The position numbers and the translations under genes are program-made. DNA of 40,120 nucleotides from Clostridiales bacterium (GTDB taxonomy: Bacteria > Bacillota > Clostridia > Oscillospirales > Acutalibacteraceae): contig JAJQGK010000052.1 of assembly GCA_021200555.1 (NCBI GenBank), positions 1 to 40,120 of the forward strand, written 5' to 3'. Below the pieces are notes generated by a model that had not been told where the DNA came from, did no database searches, and saw only the letters and a program-made list of their open reading frames with translations. Below, one piece after another: positions 8,637-15,226 of this stretch (the first letter of the stretch is position 1; the number at the start of each line of letters is the position of its first letter).

Positions 8637-9515
8637 TTGCTTGGTGCGATTATAGGTGACATCGTAGGCTCGGTCTACGAATGGCATAATATTAAAACAA
8701 AAGATTTCCCACTGTTTCGGGATGACTGCTTTTTCACAGACGATACGGTTATGACCTGTGCTGTGGCAGATGCAATCATGAACGGCGGTGAGCGAGATAA
8801 TTTCATCGACTCAATGAAAAAATACGGTCGTATGTACCCTGATGCCGGATACGGCGGAAATTTCGGAACATGGATTTTCTCTGACAACCGTGAACCATAT
8901 AACAGTTTTGGCAACGGCTCTGCTATGAGGGTATCGCCATGTGGGTGGATGATGGACTGCGGTTTTACTGCAAGAACCGGAATGTGGCCATCGAACGGCA
9001 GAGAAGGCGCAAAGCTCTCTGCGGAGGTGACACACAACCACCCGGAAGGCATCAAAGGAGCTATGGCGAACGCAGATGCAATCTTTATGTGCCGCTATTA
9101 TTTCGGCGGCTTTTACGGGGATTACGGTACTCCAATCAATGATGATCCCACAGAATGCAAGAAACGAGTTAAGGAACATATCGAAAAAGAATACGGGTAT
9201 GACTTAAGCAGAACGTTGGACGAAATCAGACCGACCTATCAGTTTAATGAAACCTGCCAGCGGACAGTGCCGGAGGCTATCATAGCATTTCTGGAAAGCA
9301 CCGATTTTGAAGATGCCATCAGAAATGCCATCTCCCTTGGTGGAGACAGTGATACCCTTGCCGCCATTACCGGCAGCATCGCAGAAGCGGCCTATGGAAT
9401 TCCTGACTGGATGAAGGACAAAGCTATATCTTATCTGGATGAGCCGCTGCGCGACGTACTCAGAAGATGGAAGAAGTTTTATGAGCCAAGGAGACGGAGC
9501 CATTATCATTTGTAA
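8637..9515 (+). CDS. ADP-ribosylglycohydrolase family protein (DraG/ARH fold)
   Basis: ADP-ribosylglycohydrolases remove ADP-ribose from proteins or nucleic acids using two magnesium ions. The N-terminus has the family opening GAIIGDIVGS and the metal motif FTDDT. The C-terminal half has GGDSDTLAAITG followed by A-x-Y-G, which supplies the remaining acidic ligands. The 292-residue length is normal for a single-domain member. The start is TTG at 8637, supported by GGAGG at 8623-8627. In a defence island it could reverse ADP-ribosylation by a toxin or phage enzyme, but no partner ADP-ribosyltransferase is visible in this window. Family call is firm; role is inference. Confidence 0.93.
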   Translation: MLGAIIGDIVGSVYEWHNIKTKDFPLFRDDCFFTDDTVMTCAVADAIMNGGERDNFIDSMKKYGRMYPDAGYGGNFGTWIFSDNREPYNSFGNGSAMRVSPCGWMMDCGFTARTGMWPSNGREGAKLSAEVTHNHPEGIKGAMANADAIFMCRYYFGGFYGDYGTPINDDPTECKKRVKEHIEKEYGYDLSRTLDEIRPTYQFNETCQRTVPEAIIAFLESTDFEDAIRNAISLGGDSDTLAAITGSIAEAAYGIPDWMKDKAISYLDEPLRDVLRRWKKFYEPRRRSHYHL

Positions 9516-9539
9516 AAATATGATGGGTAATTTGGATTT

Positions 9540-10277
9540 ATGGAGCAACAAGAAGAAAAAGAAGTTTTTAATAAGGTAGTTGAATATATAAAGACTCTCC
9601 CTGACGGAACACAGCTATCCATGCGGGATGCATTGGAGCATTTTGGCATAGATTCGCTCGAATTGCCGTCAGCACTAAATTATTGCGTCTTAGATGAAAT
9701 TTGTGCTGCGGTTGAAAGGAACACGGATATTATCCTGGATTTTAGTGCGCATGATGATTTGGTAGAAGGATTGCCTCTTGCTATGGACTTTTACGTCTAC
9801 CATAAACGTTTACAGAAAGCTCAGATTATTTCTGACTTGCTTTGTTACGGACCTTGTCCAGAACCTGACGACCCGGTAGAGCAACGCTTGACGATATCAT
9901 CGACCGGGCGGATATGGTTTACAGAGAGAACATTCGGTCCCCTCGGTGATACCCGATATCCTATCGGGAGAAGGATACAGATGAGCATTGGAAAGGAACG
10001 CGCCGCCGCAATATTATCGAAGCTGGCTGATTATTCTGAATCAGCGATGATGTTTATGGACTATTGGACAGACATCGGTAGCTGGCATCTAATGCTCACG
10101 GGAACAGACGGAAGCAAAAAAGAAATGTCATGTTCCATGAACGGTGATGTATTCGTAGGCGATGTTTATCTGAATGATTTTATTCGTGCCAGAATACCGA
10201 TTGAAGGACTGGCCGTATTCGGCGGCGGGAATAACAATGAAGAGGACGATGATGAAGATAGCGACATGGAATGTTGA
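9540..10277 (+). CDS. Unrecognised 245-residue protein with acidic tail
   Basis: The protein has no signal peptide or membrane segment. The N-terminus (TLPDGTQLSMRDALEHFGID) looks like a short helical or winged-helix-like region. The middle contains a beta-rich stretch, RLTISSTGRIWFTERTFG, and a WTDIGSWHLMLTGTDG segment. The C-terminus ends in a run of Asn, Asp and Glu (about residues 231-243). The ribosome-binding site is weak. It lies 24 bp after the ADP-ribosylglycohydrolase gene and overlaps the next gene by 26 bp, so it is translated as part of the island operon. I do not recognise the family. Confidence 0.72.
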   Translation: MEQQEEKEVFNKVVEYIKTLPDGTQLSMRDALEHFGIDSLELPSALNYCVLDEICAAVERNTDIILDFSAHDDLVEGLPLAMDFYVYHKRLQKAQIISDLLCYGPCPEPDDPVEQRLTISSTGRIWFTERTFGPLGDTRYPIGRRIQMSIGKERAAAILSKLADYSESAMMFMDYWTDIGSWHLMLTGTDGSKKEMSCSMNGDVFVGDVYLNDFIRARIPIEGLAVFGGGNNNEEDDDEDSDMEC

Positions 10278-10932
10278 ACGTTTGGAACACAAAAGCAAAT
10301 TAGGTGCTATCGTTTCTGCTTGCCAGCGTGAAGATGCAGATATTTTTGTGCTGACGGAAACAGACGAACGCATACGCCTGTCGGGATATCCATTCTGCTA
10401 TTCCACCGTGCCGCCTCTGGATCATGAGTTGCCGCCATATTTGATGCCTGTGCATTATGCACCCACTGAGCGACGAGTGATGATTTATTCAAAATATCCG
10501 TGTATCCGGCAGCACAGCACTTATGATGAGTCTACGGCCATCTGCGTTGAGTTGGAAACCGAATATGGCAATCTGCTGGTATACGGTTCTATCATTGGTA
10601 TACACGGACACAGAAAGCCTTTTTTTATGGATGAGTTACATGGTCAGATGACCGATTTAAGGAGACTGGCTGCTGAAGGACACCAGATATGTTTCCTGGG
10701 CGATTATAATTGCAGCTTCGCCGATAATTACTATCCGAACAGCACCGGTAAGGCCGCAATATTGGAGTGCTTTGCCGAAACCGATATAAGTTTGCTTACG
10801 TCAGATAGGCGAGAATGCATTGACCATATCGCTGTTTCAAAAAGATTTATTGGTAACTTCATGCCGTCTATTACGGAATGGAATCTTGATAAGGAACTAT
10901 CCGACCATAAAGGAATTGCCGTGACATTTTGA
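10252..10932 (+). CDS. Endonuclease/exonuclease/phosphatase (EEP) fold protein
   Basis: The catalytic signature of the DNase I/AP-endonuclease superfamily is complete: ATWNVERL at the N-terminus (Asn), LTETD (Glu), GDYN in the middle, IDHIAVS, and SDHKG at the C-terminus (Asp-His pair). Members cleave phosphodiesters in DNA or RNA or act as phosphatases; the substrate cannot be read here. Length is 226 residues with the ATG at 10252, chosen because AGAGGA (10241-10246) is 5 bases upstream; ATGs at 10237 and 10249 are alternatives. It overlaps the preceding gene and is the last gene of the island, before a strong hairpin. Confidence 0.88.
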   Translation: MKIATWNVERLEHKSKLGAIVSACQREDADIFVLTETDERIRLSGYPFCYSTVPPLDHELPPYLMPVHYAPTERRVMIYSKYPCIRQHSTYDESTAICVELETEYGNLLVYGSIIGIHGHRKPFFMDELHGQMTDLRRLAAEGHQICFLGDYNCSFADNYYPNSTGKAAILECFAETDISLLTSDRRECIDHIAVSKRFIGNFMPSITEWNLDKELSDHKGIAVTF

Positions 10933-11010
10933 AGGGAATAACAGTTGCCGCCGTATAAAGCCACAGCACCTTTTAATTTTTCCTCGCACATTTTAATTAT
11001 TGCAAAATCG

Positions 11011-11027
11011 GTCACCGCAAAGGTGAC
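11011..11027. other. Short perfect hairpin after the island
   Basis: GTCACC and GGTGAC pair perfectly around a 5-base loop. No T-tract follows, so it is not a typical terminator. It lies between the last island gene and the stronger hairpin at 11077. Its role is unknown. Confidence 0.4.
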
Positions 11028-11076
11028 TACCTTCCCAGTTGGTCGGTCATGGCTGCATAAAAATATTGTAAAAAAC

Positions 11077-11122
11077 GGGCTATCGAGGTTGAATTTTACC
11101 TCAGATAGCCCTATTTTTGCGC
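11077..11122 (+). terminator. Probable intrinsic terminator of the defence island operon
   Basis: The arm GGGCTATCGAGGT (11077-11089) pairs with ACCTCAGATAGCCC (11098-11111), leaving one bulged base, and TATTTTTG follows. It lies about 145 bp after the stop of the last island gene and before the remnant gene, so it probably ends island transcription. Confidence 0.75.
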
Positions 11123-11160
11123 CTTTTTCGGCGGTTTTGCCCTGTTTTCTTGTATCAAAT

Positions 11161-11178
11161 CCTCTATTTACATAGAGG
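11161..11178. other. 7-bp perfect hairpin at the island/chromosome junction
   Basis: CCTCTAT and ATAGAGG flank a TTAC loop. The right arm touches the first base with homology to the dockerin gene (11175), so this palindrome sits at the apparent junction between imported and resident DNA. It may be a scar or a target feature; this is inference. Confidence 0.4.
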
Positions 11179-11441
11179 ACGCTCTTATCGGTACGGGCTG
11201 CAAAATTCTGATTCTTGACGGTGAAGGCAATGTTATATCGGAATATACGGTTATTGTGCTTTCAGATGTTGACGGCAACGGTAAGATAACGGCGGCTGAC
11301 GCAAGGCTTACATTGAGAGCGGCGGCGCAGCTTGATACTCTTGAGGGAGTTTATGCTATTGCGGCGGACTTTGACGCAGACTCGACGATAAAGCCTTCGG
11401 ACGCAAGAATGATTCTCCGAGTTGCCGCAAAGCTTGAATGA
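11175..11441 (+). pseudogene. 5'-truncated dockerin-domain gene remnant
   Basis: The frame reads a final beta segment (LIGTGCKILILDGEGN) and a complete two-repeat dockerin-like module (DVDGNGKITAADARLTLRAA, then DFDADSTIKPSDARMILR) ending in TGA. It closely parallels the last 87 residues of the secreted protein at 36411-38675, but nothing homologous precedes 11175: no start codon, signal peptide or upstream domains. An in-frame stop lies at 11106-11108. It is therefore the 3' end of a larger surface-protein gene whose front was lost or displaced, most simply by arrival of the island. The missing 5' part would be expected upstream of hsdM, outside the window. Confidence 0.85.
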
Positions 11442-11455
11442 ACAAATTAACAAAA

Positions 11456-11494
11456 AATTATTGCCGCAGGATGTTGCTCCTACGGCAATTTTTG
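11456..11494. terminator. Bidirectional intrinsic terminator between the dockerin remnant and spoVFB
   Basis: ATTGCCG-c-AGGA (from 11460) pairs with TCCT-a-CGGCAAT (to 11489) with one mismatch. A-runs precede and T-runs follow, so it can stop transcription from both convergent sides. Confidence 0.85.
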
Positions 11495-11524
11495 ATTTAA
11501 ACCCCCAAAAAAATCCCGTTGCTT

Positions 11525-12097
11525 TTATTGAATTATCACCGGCTGAATTTGCTTTCCCACAAGCGCATTCAAAAAAGTATCCTTTGTCCTTCCGAAATCC
11601 GCCACCGCAGAGGTTGGTTTCTTCTCCGGATCGTCCTGCTTAAACGGTACAAAGTAGGTGTTTTTGCTGTTTAACAAAAGTCCTATGTTTTTTCCTGCGT
11701 TTCCCAGCGCATCGTTGGAAGACACGGCTATTATCAATGGATTGCCGTTTCTTAAGTTTGACTTTGCGCCGAGAGTTACGGGTGTGTCCGCAATTCCCAT
11801 TGCAAGCTTTGCAAGAGTGTTTCCCGTGCACGGCTCGATTATAAGAGCGTCGATAAGCTTTTTCGGTCCTATCGGCTCGGCGCCTTCAATGGTATGTATA
11901 ATCTCTTTGCCTGTAATGCTTTCTATTTCACATATAAAATCCTTTGCCTTCCCGAACCTCGTATCCATGGAATAAGCGTTAAACGACATTATCGGCACAA
12001 CTTCTATCCCCGAATTTATAAGCTTCCTAATCTCAGGTATGACTTTGCCGAACGTGCAAAATGAACCGCACATTGCAAAGCCGGCTTTTATACTCAT
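11525..12097 (-). CDS. spoVFB: Dipicolinate synthase subunit B
   Basis: This flavoprotein-like subunit works with SpoVFA to convert 4-hydroxy-tetrahydrodipicolinate to dipicolinic acid, the calcium chelator of the spore core, in the mother cell. The 190 residues show the family opening GFAMCGSFCTFGKV, the LIIEPCTGNTLAKLA flavin-binding-like segment and the AVSSNDALGNAGKNIG region. Length is normal. Its ATG overlaps the spoVFA stop (ATGA), with a GGGGGTGG ribosome-binding site inside the end of spoVFA. Presence implies a spore former. Confidence 0.95.
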   Translation of the reverse strand: MSIKAGFAMCGSFCTFGKVIPEIRKLINSGIEVVPIMSFNAYSMDTRFGKAKDFICEIESITGKEIIHTIEGAEPIGPKKLIDALIIEPCTGNTLAKLAMGIADTPVTLGAKSNLRNGNPLIIAVSSNDALGNAGKNIGLLLNSKNTYFVPFKQDDPEKKPTSAVADFGRTKDTFLNALVGKQIQPVIIQ

Positions 12098-12948
12098 TTT
12101 ACCACCCCCTGCTCTCCGTTTAAGTAATTAAGCACCGACTCGGTTATAATTTTTCCGGCTGTTTTCGGAGCTGTTTTTCCCGGAACGGAGCTTGCCTTTA
12201 TTACGGTCAAGCCCAACTCCGACGCAGCGTTGAAATCTATCCCGAATGGTGCGGACGCAATTTCAATCAGATAACAGTCTTTGTTTATTTCCTTTAAAAT
12301 ATCTGCGTCTAAAATCATTGACGGCACCGTATTTATTATTATATCCGCCGTTTTGCAAATGCTTTTCAGATTGTCAATATAAACGCCTTTTATGCCGTCC
12401 TTTTCCGCATTCAGAAGACTTGCCCCGCTTCTTGCCGCCGCCGTGACGCTGCCGCCCAAGGCCTTGATGTTTTTACATATTCGGGAGCCGCACCTTCCGT
12501 AGCCCGTTACAACGAAGTTCATACCGCAAATGCTTGAGGGAACGGAATTTATGATAATTCCCGTAACTCCCTCCGCCGTCAGAACAGCATTTTTCAAAAT
12601 CAATTCCTCGTCTTTGTAATAGTCAAAAGCCTCTGTCCCGTTTTCCTTGACAATCCTCTCCAAATCGCCGCAGAAAAGCCCTCCCGCAATCACAACGTTT
12701 TTATTCATTTTCGGCAGCAGCTTTATAAAATCCTCAATCGGCAGATTTTCTTTCGCAAACGGAGCGTTAATATTGATTTTGTCTCGGCTTACGGGTACGG
12801 GAAGAATAATTACATCGGCGGTTTTAATATCCTCCGCCGTATATTCTCCCGGATAAATCCGAAGCGCATTGTACCCCATATCCCGTAAAATACCCTCCAT
12901 ATATGCAAAACGGCAGTCGCCGCCGATTATCACAAATTTCCTGCTCAA
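12094..12948 (-). CDS. spoVFA: Dipicolinate synthase subunit A
   Basis: This is the NAD(P)-binding subunit of dipicolinate synthase. The N-terminus (FVIIGGDCRFAYMEGIL) is the family's DpaA domain. A Rossmann domain follows with VVTGYGRCGSRICKNIKALG near residue 147, like other D-isomer dehydrogenases. The 284-residue length is typical. The start is TTG at 12946-12948 with GGGAGTG just upstream, and an upstream element matches the sigma-K pattern. The two subunits form a two-gene operon. Neighbouring lysine-pathway genes such as asd or dapA, which accompany spoVF in Bacillus, are absent. Confidence 0.95.
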   Translation of the reverse strand: MSRKFVIIGGDCRFAYMEGILRDMGYNALRIYPGEYTAEDIKTADVIILPVPVSRDKININAPFAKENLPIEDFIKLLPKMNKNVVIAGGLFCGDLERIVKENGTEAFDYYKDEELILKNAVLTAEGVTGIIINSVPSSICGMNFVVTGYGRCGSRICKNIKALGGSVTAAARSGASLLNAEKDGIKGVYIDNLKSICKTADIIINTVPSMILDADILKEINKDCYLIEIASAPFGIDFNAASELGLTVIKASSVPGKTAPKTAGKIITESVLNYLNGEQGVVK

Positions 12949-12968
12949 TTAATATCACTCCCTTGGTT

Positions 12969-12996
12969 CATATTATGATTTTCCGTGATGCCTTGT
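12969..12996 (-). promoter_or_regulatory. Sigma-K-like promoter of the spoVF operon
   Basis: Read on the minus strand, AC (12996-12995) is followed by 17 bases and then CATAATATG (12977-12969). The mother-cell sigma-K consensus is AC, 16-17 bases, CATANNNTA; only the last -10 base differs. The -10 lies 20 bases before the TTG start, giving a short leader with the ribosome-binding site. In Bacillus subtilis spoVF is sigma-K dependent, which fits. Confidence 0.6.
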
Positions 12997-13070
12997 GACT
13001 GCATTCTCTGCTGTCGCCTGAGAATAATTTTTGTGCGGTTTGACTGTCTAAAATTTTATCGGCAAAAGGA

Positions 13071-13099
13071 TTGTAATTTCATTCAACTTATATTATAAT
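13071..13099 (+). promoter_or_regulatory. Predicted sigma-A promoter of recJ
   Basis: TTGTAA (13071-13076) and a perfect TATAAT (13094-13099) are separated by 17 bases, 54 bases before the chosen recJ start. The region 12949-13153 otherwise contains only the divergent spoVF promoter. Confidence 0.65.
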
Positions 13100-13153
13100 A
13101 TACAAATAGTGCCTTGCAAAGAAAAAAGTAAGTCAGACGGAAGGTGTCAGATT

Positions 13154-15193
13154 TTGAGCCGAAAATATTGGCGTATTTCATCCTTTGATGAAAAAGACAA
13201 AAGGCGGGCTGCAAATATTGCTTATGAATACGGTTATGACGAATTTGCCATACTCCTTCTTAATTCAAGGGGAATTACCGATCCCGCCGATATAGGCGGC
13301 TTTCTCGAAAATCCCCCCGAAATATCCGACCCTTTTCTTATTAAAGATATGGATAAGGCAGTGGATTGCATACTCGGCTTTATTGACAGAAACGAAAAAA
13401 TCGCCGTTTACGGTGATTACGATGCGGACGGAGTGACGGCGACAGCCCTTTTATATATGTACCTTGAGACCATCGGAGCGGATGTTATATATTATATCCC
13501 GTCCCGTATGGATGAGGGCTACGGCCTTCACAACAGCGCTGCGGATATTCTGCATGACAAGGGAGTTAAGCTTATAATCACCGTGGACAACGGCATTAAT
13601 TCCGTAAGTGAAGCCGAATATATTAAATCCCTCGGCATGACGCTTGTGGTTACGGATCATCATACGCCCGGAGAAGCTCTTCCGGATGCCGCTGCGGTCG
13701 TAAATCCTCACAGAGCCGACGATACAAGCCCCTTTAAGGATTTGGCCGGTGTGGGTGTAGCGTTTAAACTTGCCGCTGCCCTGGAAAACGGCGATACAGA
13801 GGCAATATTGGATGATTTTTCAGATATAATAGCTATAGGTACGATTGCGGATATTGTCCCGTTAAAGGGTGAAAACAGAACTCTCGCAATCAGGGGAATT
13901 GAACGCATTAATTCCTATCCCGCTGTGGGCATTCAAGCCCTTAAAAGCAACGGAAGCGGCGGTGATAAAAATTATACGTCTTCAAATGTGGCGTTTGGAA
14001 TTGCCCCCAGAATAAACGCTGCGGGCAGAATTGACTCGGCGGAAGCAGCATTAAAGCTGCTTTTGACCGATAATACCGAAACAGCCCGTGAGCTTGCGGA
14101 TAAGCTTGACAGCTATAATACGGAGCGTCAGACAACCGAAGCGGAAATTTTAAAAGAGGTCACGGCAAGAGTTGAAGCGGACGATAAGCTTAAATACTCA
14201 AAGATTCTTGTTGTTGACGGTTTCGGCTGGCATTCGGGAGTTATCGGAATAGTGGCGTCAAAGCTTGTGGAACGATACGGCAGACCGGCAATGGTTGTGG
14301 CAAGGGACGAAACGGGCTACGCCAAAGGCTCCTGCCGAAGTATAGAGGGCTTTTCTCTTTTTGAAGCTCTGAATGCCGTTAAGGACACCCTTGTAAAATT
14401 CGGAGGACATACTCTTGCCGCCGGATTTACCGTCAAGGATGAAAATATAGATAAATTCAGGGATAAAATTAACGATTATGCTCTGTCCCTGCCGCCCTTT
14501 TATCCCGTATTAAAGCTTGACTGCCGCCTTAATCCTGCAATCGTCAGCACTGCTCTTGTGGACAGCTTTTCGGCGTTGGAGCCTTTCGGAGCCGAAAATC
14601 CTCAGCCCATTTTCGGATTGTGCCGTCTTACCCTTAAAGGCGTAAGAGCTATCGGCAACGGAAAGCATATTAGACTTAGTCTTGAAAAAAACAACGTCCG
14701 GTTAAACGCCGTTTATTTCGGTATGCCGGCGGAGGATTTCCCCTATGATGCTGGAGATATTATAGATATTGCAGCAACGGTTGATAAAAATGAGTTCAGA
14801 GGAGAAACCAGGGCAGATATATATGTAAAAGCTGTTCGGGATTCCGCAGCCGACGACGACTTGTATTTTTCCTCAGCCGCATTATACGATAAGGTCAGAA
14901 TTGGGTGCGCTCTTACGGAAAAAGAGCGGTTGAACGCATGTCCCGACAGAAACTTTGCCGCTAAGGTGTTCAGATTTATAAAAAACAGGGGAAAATGCAG
15001 TATGTCCCCGGAACAGATTGCGTTAAGATTGGGATTTAATTCCGCAGCGGCGTGCAGGGTGAATGTGACCCTTGACGCATTGTGCGAGCTGGAGCTTTTA
15101 AATTGTCGGGGAGGCTGTTACACCGTAAACAACAACGGCAAAAAGGTTGACCTTGCAAGCTCCGAAATTTTAAGCAGACTCGGATATACTTAA
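13154..15193 (+). CDS. recJ: Single-stranded-DNA-specific 5'-3' exonuclease RecJ
   Basis: RecJ degrades single-stranded DNA 5'-3' in recombination and mismatch/excision repair. The DHH phosphoesterase core is intact: DYDADG at 88-93, VDNGI, and DHH at 168-170. The DHHA1 domain shows GGHTLAAGF, and a C-terminal OB-like domain follows with an extra helical tail. The start is set at TTG 13154 because GGAAGG is 9 bases upstream and family homology begins just after (RKYW); a GTG at 13109 is an in-frame alternative without a good ribosome-binding site. Length of 679 residues is normal. rel follows 33 bp later, an order common in Firmicutes. Confidence 0.95.
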   Translation: MSRKYWRISSFDEKDKRRAANIAYEYGYDEFAILLLNSRGITDPADIGGFLENPPEISDPFLIKDMDKAVDCILGFIDRNEKIAVYGDYDADGVTATALLYMYLETIGADVIYYIPSRMDEGYGLHNSAADILHDKGVKLIITVDNGINSVSEAEYIKSLGMTLVVTDHHTPGEALPDAAAVVNPHRADDTSPFKDLAGVGVAFKLAAALENGDTEAILDDFSDIIAIGTIADIVPLKGENRTLAIRGIERINSYPAVGIQALKSNGSGGDKNYTSSNVAFGIAPRINAAGRIDSAEAALKLLLTDNTETARELADKLDSYNTERQTTEAEILKEVTARVEADDKLKYSKILVVDGFGWHSGVIGIVASKLVERYGRPAMVVARDETGYAKGSCRSIEGFSLFEALNAVKDTLVKFGGHTLAAGFTVKDENIDKFRDKINDYALSLPPFYPVLKLDCRLNPAIVSTALVDSFSALEPFGAENPQPIFGLCRLTLKGVRAIGNGKHIRLSLEKNNVRLNAVYFGMPAEDFPYDAGDIIDIAATVDKNEFRGETRADIYVKAVRDSAADDDLYFSSAALYDKVRIGCALTEKERLNACPDRNFAAKVFRFIKNRGKCSMSPEQIALRLGFNSAAACRVNVTLDALCELELLNCRGGCYTVNNNGKKVDLASSEILSRLGYT

Positions 15194-15226
15194 AAAATTG
15201 ACTTTTAAGGATGGAGGAAGAATAAT

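Noticed and set aside
13109-13153. GTG start at 13109 for recJ
   Set aside because: No ribosome-binding site, and the extra 15 residues do not resemble RecJ; TTG 13154 has GGAAGG at good spacing.
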